In this document: positions 16,030 to 24,363 of the stretch, in pieces
Layout: the number at the start of each line of letters is the position of its first letter
How positions within the stretch are numbered: position 1 is the first letter of the stretch
Assembly (NCBI RefSeq): GCF_020819595.1
Contig: NZ_JAJHNP010000008.1
Span: forward strand, 62,001 to 126,000
Length of the DNA: 64,000 nucleotides
Direction: 5' to 3'
From: Streptomyces barringtoniae
Lineage (GTDB): Bacteria > Actinomycetota > Actinomycetes > Streptomycetales > Streptomycetaceae
Program-made: the position numbers and the translations under genes
The notes under the pieces: generated by a model
The model's database searches: none
What the model was told of the DNA's origin: nothing
Seen by the model: only the letters and a program-made list of their open reading frames with translations

Positions 16030-17630
16030 CCGACAAGCAACGGGGCTTGCGCGGCTGGGCCGCGGGGCGCAAGGGAAATCTGTCGCGGCTCAGGTTCACC
16101 AGCCTCAGGCTGCGCCTGGTCGTCGTCTTCGCGCTGGTGGCGCTGACGGCCGCCGTCTCGGCGTCCGGCATCGCCTACTGGCTGAACCGGGAGGCGGTGC
16201 TCACCCGGGCCCAGGACGCGGTGCTGCGCGACTTCCGGCAGGAGATGCAGAACCGCGCGGGCGCGCTGCCGGCGCACCCCACACAGGACCAACTCCAGCG
16301 CGCGGCCGGCCAGATGGCGGCGAGCAGCCAGCACTTCAGCGTGCTGCTGGTCGCCCAGGACGCCGACGGCAAGACGGTGTACGGCAACTCGGGCGGCATC
16401 AACGGCTTCTCGCTGGAGGACGTGCCGGGGTCGCTGCGTGCGGCCGTGGACAAGCAGCAGCAGGTGACCGACACCAACAAGGAGCCGTACCACCTGTACT
16501 GGCAGCGGGTCGTGGACCACGGCACGCCGTACCTGGTGGCCGGTTCGCGGGTGATCGGCGGCGGGCCCACGGGCTACATGGCCAAGTCGCTGGAGCCGGA
16601 GGCGAAGGACCTCAACTCGCTGGCCTGGTCGCTGGGCATCGCCACCGGGCTCGCGCTGATCGGCGCCGCGCTGCTCGCACAGGCCGCCGCCACGACCGTG
16701 CTGAAACCGGTGCACCGGCTGGGGGTCGCCGCCCGGCGGCTCGGCGAGGGCAGGCTGGACACGCGGCTGCGGGTGTCGGGGACCGACGAACTCGCCGATC
16801 TCTCCCGGACGTTCAACAACGCCGCCGAGGCGCTGGAGCAGCGGGTCGCGGAGATGGCGGCGCGGGACGACGCCTCGCGTCGCTTCGTCGCCGACATGAG
16901 CCACGAACTGCGGACGCCGCTGACCGCCATCACCGCCGTGACGGAGGTGCTGGAGGAGGAGCTGGAGTCCGAGGCGGGCGGGATCGACCCGATGATCGAG
17001 CCCGCGGTCCGGCTGGTGGTCAGCGAGACCCGGCGCCTGAACGACCTGGTCGAGAACCTGATGGAGGTCACCCGCTTCGACGCGGGCACCGCCCGGCTGG
17101 TCCTGGACGACGTCGACCTCGCCGACCAGATCACCGCCTGCATCGACGCCCGGGCCTGGCTGGACGCGGTCGAGTTGGACGCCGAGCGTGGCATCCACGC
17201 CCGCCTCGACCCGCGCCGGCTGGACGTCATCCTCGCCAACCTGATCGGCAACGCGCTCAAGCACGGCGGGTCGCCGGTGCGGGTGTCGGTGCGCATAGAC
17301 GGCGACGACCTGGTCATCGCGGTGCGTGACCACGGCCCGGGGATCCCCGAGGACGTGCTCCCCCACGTCTTCGACCGCTTCTTCAAGGCGAGCGCCTCCC
17401 GGCCGCGCTCCGAGGGCAGCGGGCTGGGCCTGTCCATCGCCATGGAGAACGCCCACATCCACGGCGGTGAGATCACCGCCGCCAACTCCCCGGAAGGCGG
17501 CGCGGTGTTCACACTGCGGCTGCCGCGGGACGCCTCCCGGCTGACGGAGGAACCCGACGAGGGCACAAAGACCGACAAGGACGCTTCCGGGAACTCCGGG
17601 AGCCCGGGAAGTTCAGGAAAGGAGGGGTGA
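16026..17630 (+). CDS. afsQ2: Two-component sensor histidine kinase AfsQ2
   Basis: 534 residues. Membrane helices near residues 28-50 and 205-225 flank an extracytoplasmic sensor domain of about 150 residues. HAMP domain, then the H box FVADMSHELRTPL with His293. The ATPase core follows, with NLIGNALKHGG, DHGPGIP, FDRFFKA and GSGLGLSI. The last 30 residues are a hydrophilic Gly/Ser/Lys tail. It phosphorylates AfsQ1. It starts with GTG overlapping the afsQ1 stop and ends overlapping the lipoprotein gene start (TGATG). Confidence 0.95.
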   Translation: MTDKQRGLRGWAAGRKGNLSRLRFTSLRLRLVVVFALVALTAAVSASGIAYWLNREAVLTRAQDAVLRDFRQEMQNRAGALPAHPTQDQLQRAAGQMAASSQHFSVLLVAQDADGKTVYGNSGGINGFSLEDVPGSLRAAVDKQQQVTDTNKEPYHLYWQRVVDHGTPYLVAGSRVIGGGPTGYMAKSLEPEAKDLNSLAWSLGIATGLALIGAALLAQAAATTVLKPVHRLGVAARRLGEGRLDTRLRVSGTDELADLSRTFNNAAEALEQRVAEMAARDDASRRFVADMSHELRTPLTAITAVTEVLEEELESEAGGIDPMIEPAVRLVVSETRRLNDLVENLMEVTRFDAGTARLVLDDVDLADQITACIDARAWLDAVELDAERGIHARLDPRRLDVILANLIGNALKHGGSPVRVSVRIDGDDLVIAVRDHGPGIPEDVLPHVFDRFFKASASRPRSEGSGLGLSIAMENAHIHGGEITAANSPEGGAVFTLRLPRDASRLTEEPDEGTKTDKDASGNSGSPGSSGKEG

Positions 17631-18247
17631 TGTCCGTACGACGCCTGACCGTGCGACGCCTGCTGGCGCTGCCCCTCCTCGGCCTGCTGCTCTCCGGCTG
17701 CGGCATCCGGGCCACCCAGGTGCCGACCGACTTCGGGGCGGCGCCGTCCCGGGTGCCGTGCTCGCTGCCGGGGCCGGACCGGGCCACGCAGTCCGCGCAG
17801 GGCGTGCCCGTGCAGGTCTTCCTGCTCTGCGGCGCGTCCCTGGTGACCGTCGACCGGACGGTACGCGTCCCCGAGGGCACCCCGGACGCGCGGCGCCGCG
17901 TGATCGTGGCCCAGGGGCTCCTGGACCAGCTCGCCGCGTCCCCGTCCGCCGCGGAGCGCTCCGCGGGCTACACGACGTACGTGCCGGGCGGTCTCACCGT
18001 GCGCGGTCCCGGCCGCGGGGACCCCGAGGAGACGCTCCGCCTGGGCACGGCGCCGTCCCGGCTCACCTCCTACGCCCTGGCCCAGGTGGTGTGCACGCTC
18101 TCCGACTCCGCGGCGACGGAGGGCGACGGCACGGTCGTCCTCGGCGGCCCGGACCAGGGACCGCTGCGCCGCTACGCGTGCACCGACGACGTCCGCGACC
18201 GCCCGGGCAGCGTCGAGCCGCCGTCCAGCGAGGTCGCGGGGAGGTAG
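17630..18247 (+). CDS. Lipoprotein of the afsQ locus (AfsQ3-type)
   Basis: 205 residues with a lipoprotein signal: basic MSVRRLTVRRL, hydrophobic core and lipobox LLSGC. The mature part looks like the GerMN-like lipoprotein domain linked to two-component systems in actinobacteria (QGVPVQVFLLCG, LLDQLAASPSAAERSAGY). ATG 17630 overlaps the afsQ2 stop and has GGAGGGG seven bases upstream. It probably acts outside the membrane to modulate AfsQ2, as LpqB-like proteins do for MtrB, but that is inference from family and operon. Confidence 0.85.
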   Translation: MSVRRLTVRRLLALPLLGLLLSGCGIRATQVPTDFGAAPSRVPCSLPGPDRATQSAQGVPVQVFLLCGASLVTVDRTVRVPEGTPDARRRVIVAQGLLDQLAASPSAAERSAGYTTYVPGGLTVRGPGRGDPEETLRLGTAPSRLTSYALAQVVCTLSDSAATEGDGTVVLGGPDQGPLRRYACTDDVRDRPGSVEPPSSEVAGR

Positions 18248-18363
18248 CGACCCGGAGGGGTCGCCGGGTTGCCCTCCGTGTGCGAAACCCCTTTCCGGAG
18301 CGCAGGGCGACCGGGAAGTTGCGGGGCGGAACCGATCGGGTACGGGAGTGCGTCTTGGGGGGC

Positions 18364-18927
18364 GTGCAGCGTCAAGGCTCCATCGGCGGCGACAGCGCCG
18401 CGATCCGTATCCGGGTGGCAGGAGGTGTCCTCCTCGTCGCCCACCTCGCCCTCGTCGCCTGGCTGATGCTGCGACCCCTGGACGTCCCCTGGGTGACACC
18501 CCCCAACCTGCACCCCCTCGCCGGCATCCGGGCCGACCTGGCCCTGGGCTGGCCGGAGGCCGCCAGACCCATCGGCGAGGGGCTGGCCCTGCTCGCCCCG
18601 CTGGGCGTGCTGCTGCCGATGGCGCACGGCAGGCTCGCCGTCTCCCCGGTCTCCTCCCTGATCCGTACGACCGCCGCCGGCGCCCTGGTCTCCCTCGGCA
18701 TCGCCCTGCTGCAGACCGGCGTGCCGGGCCGGGTCGTGGACGTGGACTCGCTGCTGCTGAACACCGCCGGTGTCGCGCTCGCCCACCTGGTGGTCGTACC
18801 GGCGGGCCGCGCCCATGTACGGCGGCGGCAGTTGCAGGACCAGGCCGGGGCCGAGCCCCTCACCGTCCAGGAGGAGCTGTCTCAGGGGCGTACCCCGACG
18901 ATTCCCAGGGTCGGGATGGCTCCATAG
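18364..18927 (+). CDS. VanZ-like family membrane protein
   Basis: About 187 residues with four hydrophobic segments: VAGGVLLVAHLALVAWL, EGLALLAPLGVLLPM, TTAAGALVSLGIALLQTG and LLLNTAGVALAHLVV. The pattern PLGVLLPM with a following DVDSLLLNTAGVALA is the VanZ signature (NxxG near the last helix). Some VanZ proteins affect glycopeptide tolerance, but most are uncharacterised. GTG 18364 follows a GGGGGG run. An in-frame TTG at 18355 is an alternative. The C-terminal 30 residues are hydrophilic. Confidence 0.75.
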   Translation: MQRQGSIGGDSAAIRIRVAGGVLLVAHLALVAWLMLRPLDVPWVTPPNLHPLAGIRADLALGWPEAARPIGEGLALLAPLGVLLPMAHGRLAVSPVSSLIRTTAAGALVSLGIALLQTGVPGRVVDVDSLLLNTAGVALAHLVVVPAGRAHVRRRQLQDQAGAEPLTVQEELSQGRTPTIPRVGMAP

Positions 18928-19020
18928 AGTGACGCTTCGTCCGCTTCGTGTCCGTACCGTCGAAGACAGCTGAATGGAACACAGCCGTCGACAGGAACCG
19001 ACGAACACGGAGGAGCCGAC

Positions 19021-19221
19021 ATGTCCACCCTTGCCCGCCCGACCCACGGCCGCATGATCGGCGGAGTGTGCGCAGCACTCGCACGGCGCTTCGGCACCTC
19101 CGCGACAACCATGCGGGTGATCTTCCTGCTGTCCTGCCTGCTGCCCGGACCCCAGTTCCTGCTCTACATAGCGCTGTGGATCCTGCTGCCGGCCGAGGAC
19201 CGGACGAGTACCGCCTGGTGA
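19021..19221 (+). CDS. PspC-domain small membrane protein
   Basis: 66 residues, almost entirely one PspC domain: RMIGGVCAALARRFGTS followed by a helix MRVIFLLSCLLPGPQFLLY and WILLPAED. Family members take part in envelope-stress or phage-shock responses or sit on histidine kinases. ATG 19021 has a GGAGGAG ribosome binding site. A terminator follows in the convergent gap. Confidence 0.85.
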   Translation: MSTLARPTHGRMIGGVCAALARRFGTSATTMRVIFLLSCLLPGPQFLLYIALWILLPAEDRTSTAW

Positions 19222-19276
19222 CCGCCGGCCGCCTACCGCCTACCGCCTGGTGACGGCCGTACGCGAAACGCCGACA

Positions 19277-19306
19277 GGGCGCCCCCGGTCCTGACCGAGG
19301 CGCCCC
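19277..19306. terminator. Terminator between the PspC gene and a secreted-protein gene
   Basis: GGGCGCCcccGGTC pairs with GACCgaGGCGCCC with one bulge, in the gap between convergent genes. Confidence 0.6.
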
Positions 19307-19330
19307 GACGGCGTCGTACGTCAGCCGGCG

Positions 19331-19687
19331 TCAGCCGAGCGAGAGGCCGTTGACCGGCAGGCCGTGCACGGGCGCGCCCTGCACGGGCAGTCCGCCGAGG
19401 CGGCTGTGGACCGGCCCGGTCGGCCCGCCGTGCAGCGCGTTCTCGACGGCCGGCTGCGCGGCGGCCATGCCGGCGCCCAGGGCGTCCTGTCCCCGGGTGA
19501 GGGCGTCGGTGGTGCCCGGCTGGGCGATGCCGGCGTCCCCGGCCGGCAGCGTCCTGGAGACGGTGTCGAGCGCCGGGGTCGCGTCCGGTACGGCCGGGGC
19601 CGCCGCGTTGGCCGCGCCGGCGCCGACGGCGGCGAAAGCGGCACCGAGAGCGGCGACACCGAGAGTCCTGACGGCAGAGTGCTTCAT
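19331..19687 (-). CDS. Small secreted protein, unknown function
   Basis: 118 residues. Signal peptide MKHSAVRTLGVAALG with an Ala-rich core, cleavage probably after GAANAA. The mature part is Ala/Gly/Pro-rich and ends with repeated short units GLPVQGAPVHGLPVNGLSL. ATG 19687 has an AAGGA ribosome binding site. No cysteines. Comparable in size and composition to the secreted protein at 13055-13438. Function unknown. Confidence 0.7.
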   Translation of the reverse strand: MKHSAVRTLGVAALGAAFAAVGAGAANAAAPAVPDATPALDTVSRTLPAGDAGIAQPGTTDALTRGQDALGAGMAAAQPAVENALHGGPTGPVHSRLGGLPVQGAPVHGLPVNGLSLG

Positions 19688-19834
19688 GGTGAGTGCGTCC
19701 TTGAAATAGGGGACGGAGAACAAAAACGATGAACGGTCCTCGACCGTAAACACGCCCGATCACCCGCCGCAAACACCGAAATGCGGACGGGTTGTGAACC
19801 GTCTTTCACAACCCGTCAGCCCGCCGAGTCGCCG

Positions 19835-20998
19835 CTATCCCGCCGAACCGGCAGAACCGCTGGTGGAGGCCGTCTGCCGGAACAGCCATTCGGATTTCAG
19901 CTCCGCATATCCCGGCTTGACGACGTCATTGATCATAGCGAGCCGTTCATCGAAAGGAATGAACGCAGATTTCATTGCATTGACAGAGAACCACTGAAGG
20001 TCGTCGAGCGTGTAACCGAACACCTCGACGAGATGCTCGAATTCCTGGCTCATACTGGTGTGCGACATCAGCCGGTTGTCGGTGTTCACGGTGGCCCGGA
20101 AATGCAGCCGGCGCAGCAGCCCGATCGGATGCTCGGCGTAGGAGGGCGCGGCCCCGGTCTGCAGGTTGGAACTGGGGCACAGCTCCAGCGGGATCCGCTT
20201 GTCCCGGACGTACGACGCCAGCCGGCCGAGCGTGACGGAGCCGTCCTCGTGGACCTCGATGTCGTCGATGATCCGCACGCCGTGCCCGAGCCGGTCGGCG
20301 CCGCACCACTGCAGCGCCTGCCAGATGGACGGCAGCCCGAAGGCCTCACCCGCGTGGATGGTGAAATGGTTGTTCTCGCGCTTGAGGTACTCGAACGCGT
20401 CCAGGTGCCGGGTGGGCGGGTAGCCGGCCTCGGCGCCCGCGATGTCGAAGCCGACGACCCCGGAGTCCCGGTAGCGGTTGGCGAGTTCGGCGATCTCCAG
20501 GGAGCGGGCGGCGTGCCGCATGGCGGTCAGCAGGGCGCCGACGCGGATGCGGCGGCCGTTGTCCCGGGCGAGCCGCTCGCCCTGCCGGAACCCCTCGTTG
20601 ACGGCCTCGACGACCTCTTCGAGGGTGAGCCCCCCTTCGAGATGCTGTTCGGGGGCGTAGCGCACCTCGGCGTAGACGACGCCGTCCTCCGCCAGGTCCT
20701 CGGCGCACTCGCGGGCGACCCGGACGAGCGCGTCCCGCGTCTGCATCACCCCGACGGTGTGCCTGAAGGTCTCCAGATACCGTTCCAGCGAGCCGGAGTC
20801 GGCGGCCTCGCGGAACCAGATGCCCAGCTTGTCCGGATCGGTCTCGGGAAGCTCCGAATAGCCGCTCGCGTGGGCGAGTTCGACGACGGTTCCGGGGCGG
20901 AGACCGCCGTCGAGATGATCGTGCAGCAGAACCTTGGGTGCCCGGCGGATCTGGTCCGGCGTCGGAACGGCCCCACTTGGTGCAGTCTGGCTCGTCAT
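19835..20998 (-). CDS. Adenosine deaminase
   Basis: A 387-residue metal-dependent hydrolase that converts (deoxy)adenosine to (deoxy)inosine, feeding PNP. Zinc ligands: LLHDHLDGG (HxH) near the start, HAGEA with the catalytic Glu mid-protein, and RLGHGVRIIDD. SSNLQTG and the late NTDNRLMSHTSMSQE supply the final Asp. ATG 20998 gives the standard MTSQTAP start. The open frame reaching 21091 crosses the operator and is rejected. There is no Shine-Dalgarno, but a -10-like TACAGT six bases upstream suggests a leaderless mRNA. It is one of at least two adenosine-deaminase-type genes usual in Streptomyces. Confidence 0.93.
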   Translation of the reverse strand: MTSQTAPSGAVPTPDQIRRAPKVLLHDHLDGGLRPGTVVELAHASGYSELPETDPDKLGIWFREAADSGSLERYLETFRHTVGVMQTRDALVRVARECAEDLAEDGVVYAEVRYAPEQHLEGGLTLEEVVEAVNEGFRQGERLARDNGRRIRVGALLTAMRHAARSLEIAELANRYRDSGVVGFDIAGAEAGYPPTRHLDAFEYLKRENNHFTIHAGEAFGLPSIWQALQWCGADRLGHGVRIIDDIEVHEDGSVTLGRLASYVRDKRIPLELCPSSNLQTGAAPSYAEHPIGLLRRLHFRATVNTDNRLMSHTSMSQEFEHLVEVFGYTLDDLQWFSVNAMKSAFIPFDERLAMINDVVKPGYAELKSEWLFRQTASTSGSAGSAG

Positions 20999-21014
20999 TT
21001 CCGCACTGTAACGC

Positions 21015-21026
21015 CTACGCGCGTAG
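21015..21026. promoter_or_regulatory. CTACGCGCGTAG operator, adenosine deaminase promoter
   Basis: Perfect palindrome 16 bp before the adenosine deaminase ATG. On the minus strand it is followed by GCG, then TTACAGT (-10) and six bases later the start codon, so it occupies the -35 to -10 spacer. Confidence 0.8.
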
Positions 21027-21117
21027 AGATCCCCGCGAACGCGACAGTTCTTCGGCGACGGTTTTCCGCCGATACCCAACGGTGACCGCACGTACGGGTT
21101 TGGTACACCGCCCCTTC

Positions 21118-21133
21118 TGACACTGTTCTGTCA
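21118..21133. promoter_or_regulatory. Inverted repeat TGACA-n6-TGTCA at the start of the hydrolase gene
   Basis: Five-bp arms around CTGTTC. The last base is the A of the ATG at 21133. It could be an operator for a gene with a very short leader. Weak, because the arms are short. Confidence 0.3.
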
Positions 21134-21894
21134 TGGGACAGCAAGCGACACCGGTCCGAACGGCCGGGCTGGGAAAGGCGGTCGGCCCGGTGCCGACGGC
21201 GGTGAGCGGAGCGGTGCTGCTGCTCCCCGGCGGGGAGGAGGCCTCCACCCGCAGGCCGTCCCCCGTGCGGGCGACGATCGCGCTGCGCTCGCTGGGCCGA
21301 CGGCTCGCCCGCGCGGGGCGGGAGGAGGGGTTGGCTGTCCATGCCGTCCACTACCGCTGCCGGGGCTGGAACGGGAGCGAGGCGCATCTGGCCGCGGATG
21401 CCGAGTGGGCCGCCGACGAGGTCGTACGACGGTACGGCGACGTTTCCGTGTGCCTGGTCGGGGTGGACATGGGCGGACGGGCGGCGCTGCGGGCGGGCGG
21501 CCACGAGGCAGTCAACTCCGTTGTCGCGCTCGCCCCTTGGCTGCCGGAGGACGACGTCGCCGCGCCCGCCGAGCCGGTGAAGCAGCTCGTGGGGCGGCGG
21601 GTGCTGATCGTGCACGGCACGAATGACGAGCGGACCGATCCCGAGCTGTCGTTCCGGTTCGCGGCGCGGGCGAAGAAGGTCAACCGGGAGGTGTGCCGGT
21701 TCGAAGTGCACTCCGACGGACACGGGTTGCACGGGCACCGGGACGAAGTCGCCTCCCTGGCCGTCGACTTCATGATGGGGGCACTGTTCGGGCACCCCGT
21801 GTCCCGCCCTGTCGAGGATGCGCTTGCCGCTCCGCCGCCGATCGGGCTTCGGATGCCGCTGGCTGCGGGGTTCGGGCGGTCGCTGAGGCGGTAG
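21133..21894 (+). CDS. Alpha/beta-hydrolase fold protein with Asp in the nucleophile position
   Basis: 253 residues in a dienelactone-hydrolase-like fold. GAVLLLPGGEE begins the core, HYRCRGWNGSE is the second strand-loop, and the nucleophile elbow reads GVDMGG with Asp112 where Ser or Cys is expected. LIVHGTNDERTD supplies the acid and SDGHGLHGH the histidine. An Asp nucleophile is used by haloalkane dehalogenases and epoxide hydrolases. The alternative is loss of activity. It is divergent from adenosine deaminase and convergent with the LysR gene. Confidence 0.75.
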   Translation: MGQQATPVRTAGLGKAVGPVPTAVSGAVLLLPGGEEASTRRPSPVRATIALRSLGRRLARAGREEGLAVHAVHYRCRGWNGSEAHLAADAEWAADEVVRRYGDVSVCLVGVDMGGRAALRAGGHEAVNSVVALAPWLPEDDVAAPAEPVKQLVGRRVLIVHGTNDERTDPELSFRFAARAKKVNREVCRFEVHSDGHGLHGHRDEVASLAVDFMMGALFGHPVSRPVEDALAAPPPIGLRMPLAAGFGRSLRR

Positions 21895-21901
21895 GCGTCC
21901 C

Positions 21902-22864
21902 TCAGGAGGGGAGCAGGTTGCCCTTTCTCGAGAGCAGGAACTTCTTGAAGGCGGCCACCGGTGGGGTGTCGGGGCGGTCCGCCAGCCACGCCACGCCGAT
22001 CTCCCGTACCGCCCTCGGGGCCGTGACCGTCAGTTCCACCACCCCCGGCCTGGGGACTGTGGGCGGTGGCAGAAGGGCGACGCCCAGGCCCGCCGCCACC
22101 AGGCCCCGCAGGGTCTCCGCCTCCTCGCCCTCGAAGGCGACCCTCGGGCGGAAGCCGGCCTCGCGGCACAGGGCGTCGAAGATGCGGCGCAGGCCGTAGC
22201 CGGGTTCCAGGGTGACGAAGGTTTCCTCGGCCGCCTCGGCGAGGCGGATGCGGCGGCGGGCGGCCAGCCGGTGGTCGGCGGGGACCACCAGGCGGAGTTT
22301 CTGCTCGTCCAGGCGGCGGGCGACCAGGTCGGGGGCGTCGGGGACGGGCGAGGTGAGGCAGAGGTCCAGTTCGCCGGCGCGCAGGCCCTCCAGCATCGCC
22401 TCGCCGTAGTTCTGCACCAGGCTGAAGCGGACGCGCGGGTGGTCCTCGCGGAAGGCATGCAGGAGGCCGGGCACGGTCTCGGCGCCCATGGTGTGCAGGA
22501 AGCCGAAGGCGACCTTGCCGGTGGCGGGGTCGGCGTCGGCGCGCACCTCCTCCGCGGCCCGCTCGATCTCGGCGAGGGCGCGTTCGACGGAGGTGAGGAA
22601 GGTCCGGCCGGCGGGGGTCAGGGAGACCGTACGGCCGTGCCGGGCGAACAGGTCGACGCCCAGGTCCTGCTCCAGGCGGGCCATCGCACGGGAGAGGGTG
22701 GACTGCGGGACGTTCATCTCGTGGGCGGCGCGGGTGACGTGCTCGGTGCGGGCCACGCCGGCGAAGTACGCGAGGCGGGGAGCCAGTACCCGCGACATCA
22801 CCGACATGTCTTCTGTGTCACTGTTCGGTGACAGGCGAGGCTGTGAGCTCTGCTGATGCTGCAT
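21902..22864 (-). CDS. LysR-family transcriptional regulator
   Basis: 320 residues. N-terminal helix-turn-helix (HVTRAAHEMNVPQSTLSRAMARLEQDLG, about residues 40-67) and a C-terminal effector domain resembling periplasmic binding proteins. ATG 22864 gives a 25-residue hydrophilic leader before the HTH; the ATG at 22807 would give the usual LysR start. It is divergent from the MFS transporter gene, with at most 63 bp between starts, so it very likely controls the transporter. An imperfect dyad CCATGCATTGG (22884-22894) lies in the gap. The very long open frame to 24265 is antisense to the transporter and is not part of this protein. Confidence 0.9.
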   Translation of the reverse strand: MQHQQSSQPRLSPNSDTEDMSVMSRVLAPRLAYFAGVARTEHVTRAAHEMNVPQSTLSRAMARLEQDLGVDLFARHGRTVSLTPAGRTFLTSVERALAEIERAAEEVRADADPATGKVAFGFLHTMGAETVPGLLHAFREDHPRVRFSLVQNYGEAMLEGLRAGELDLCLTSPVPDAPDLVARRLDEQKLRLVVPADHRLAARRRIRLAEAAEETFVTLEPGYGLRRIFDALCREAGFRPRVAFEGEEAETLRGLVAAGLGVALLPPPTVPRPGVVELTVTAPRAVREIGVAWLADRPDTPPVAAFKKFLLSRKGNLLPS

Positions 22865-22927
22865 GGGAACGATTATGGCGATTCCATGCATTGGACGGAT
22901 GAGACGGGCCGTACCTACGGTCGTGGC

Positions 22928-24211
22928 ATGTCTCCCGCCAGTACCGGGGCGTCCATCACCGTGGACGCCGCAACGACCGTCCCCGTCTCCGACACCTCCG
23001 CCTCCGACTCCCGTATGACTCCGGGCGGCCCCGGCTACCGCCGGATGAGCCTCGCCCTCTTCCTCGCCGGAGTCGCTACCTTCGCCCTTCTGTACTCCAC
23101 GCAGGCCCTGCTGCCGCTGATCTCCGGTGAGTTCGGGGTCGCGGCGAGCGAGGCGAGCTGGACCGTGGCGGCCGCGACCGGCGGACTGGCGCTCTTCGTC
23201 CTGCCGATGAGCGCCCTGTCCGAGCGCTTCGGCCGCCGTACGGTGATGACGGCCTCGCTGGCCGTCGCGGTGACCGTGGGGCTGCTGGTGCCGTTCGCGC
23301 CGTCGCTCGGCGCGCTGGTGGTGCTGCGGGCGGTGCAGGGCGCGGCGCTGGCCGGTCTGCCGGCCTCGGCACAGGCCTATCTGGCCGAGGAGGTCCGGCC
23401 GAAGGCGCTGGTCACGGCGATCGGCCTGTTCGTCGCGGGCAACAGCGTGGGCGGCATGAGCGGCCGGGTGATCACCGGCTGGGTGGCCCAGGAGTGGGGC
23501 TGGCGGGTCGCCGTCGGCGCGATCGGCCTGATCGCCGTGGGCTGCGCGATCGCCTTCCGGCTGCTGCTGCCGGCGCCGAGGCACTTCACGGCGGGCTCGC
23601 TGCGGCCCCGCGTCCTGCTCGGCACGGTCCGCGACCACCTCGCGAACCCGTTGCTGCGGCGGCTGTACGCGATCGGCGCGCTGTTCATGACGGTGTTCGG
23701 CGGTGTGTACACGGTGATCGGCTACCGGCTGACGGGCGCACCGTTCGGGCTGCCGCAGGGCATCATCGGCTCGATCTTCCTGGTCTACCTGGTGGGCACG
23801 GTGTCGGCGTCCACGGCGGGCCGGCTGGTGGGCCGGCTCGGCCGCCGGGGCGCGCTGTACCTGGCGGGCGGTACGACGGCGGCGGGCCTGCTGCTCTCGC
23901 TGGTCCCCTCGCTGCCGCTGGTCCTGCTGGGCCTGGTGCTGATCACGGCGGGCTTCTTCGCGGGCCACGCGGTCGCCTCCTCGGCGGTCAGCAAGACGGC
24001 CACGCGAGGCCGCGCCCAGGCCTCGGCGCTGTACCAGTCCACGTACTACATCGGCTCCAGCGTCGGCAGCACCGTCGGCGCGACGGCCTTCCACGCGGAC
24101 GGCTGGGAGGGGACGGTCGGCGTGGGTCTCCTGGCGGTGCTGGGCGTGGTGACGATCACGGTCCTCGGCTCCGTGGCGGCCCGCCGCTCGCCTGCCGCGA
24201 TCGCGGCCTGA
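22928..24211 (+). CDS. MFS transporter, YnfM-like (DHA1)
   Basis: About 427 residues and 12 predicted membrane helices. The MFS signature SERFGRRTVM lies in the loop between helices 2 and 3, with its repeat VGRLGRRGALYL in the second half. The opening FLAGVATFALLYSTQALLPLIS is typical of the YnfM/YdhP-like drug-or-sugar efflux group. ATG 22928 is chosen over two upstream ATG codons because they would overlap the LysR operator region. The substrate is not readable. Regulated by the divergent LysR protein. Confidence 0.88.
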   Translation: MSPASTGASITVDAATTVPVSDTSASDSRMTPGGPGYRRMSLALFLAGVATFALLYSTQALLPLISGEFGVAASEASWTVAAATGGLALFVLPMSALSERFGRRTVMTASLAVAVTVGLLVPFAPSLGALVVLRAVQGAALAGLPASAQAYLAEEVRPKALVTAIGLFVAGNSVGGMSGRVITGWVAQEWGWRVAVGAIGLIAVGCAIAFRLLLPAPRHFTAGSLRPRVLLGTVRDHLANPLLRRLYAIGALFMTVFGGVYTVIGYRLTGAPFGLPQGIIGSIFLVYLVGTVSASTAGRLVGRLGRRGALYLAGGTTAAGLLLSLVPSLPLVLLGLVLITAGFFAGHAVASSAVSKTATRGRAQASALYQSTYYIGSSVGSTVGATAFHADGWEGTVGVGLLAVLGVVTITVLGSVAARRSPAAIAA

Positions 24212-24363
24212 AGACGCCCCGAGCCGAACCACCATGGTTCTCAGGCGCGCCTCCGAACTGCGCATTTCCCACTCTGGGCGCCATTGTCAGTGCCCTGCGG
24301 TAGCTTCCAAGGTGCTGGGGCGCGAAGGAGCGCTGCAGATACGGCCACAGGGGTGGGTGGACG

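Noticed and set aside
22865..24265. N-terminal extension of the LysR gene on the minus strand
   Set aside because: The frame is open for over 450 extra codons, but it is antisense to the MFS transporter and has no motif; LysR begins at 22864 or 22807.
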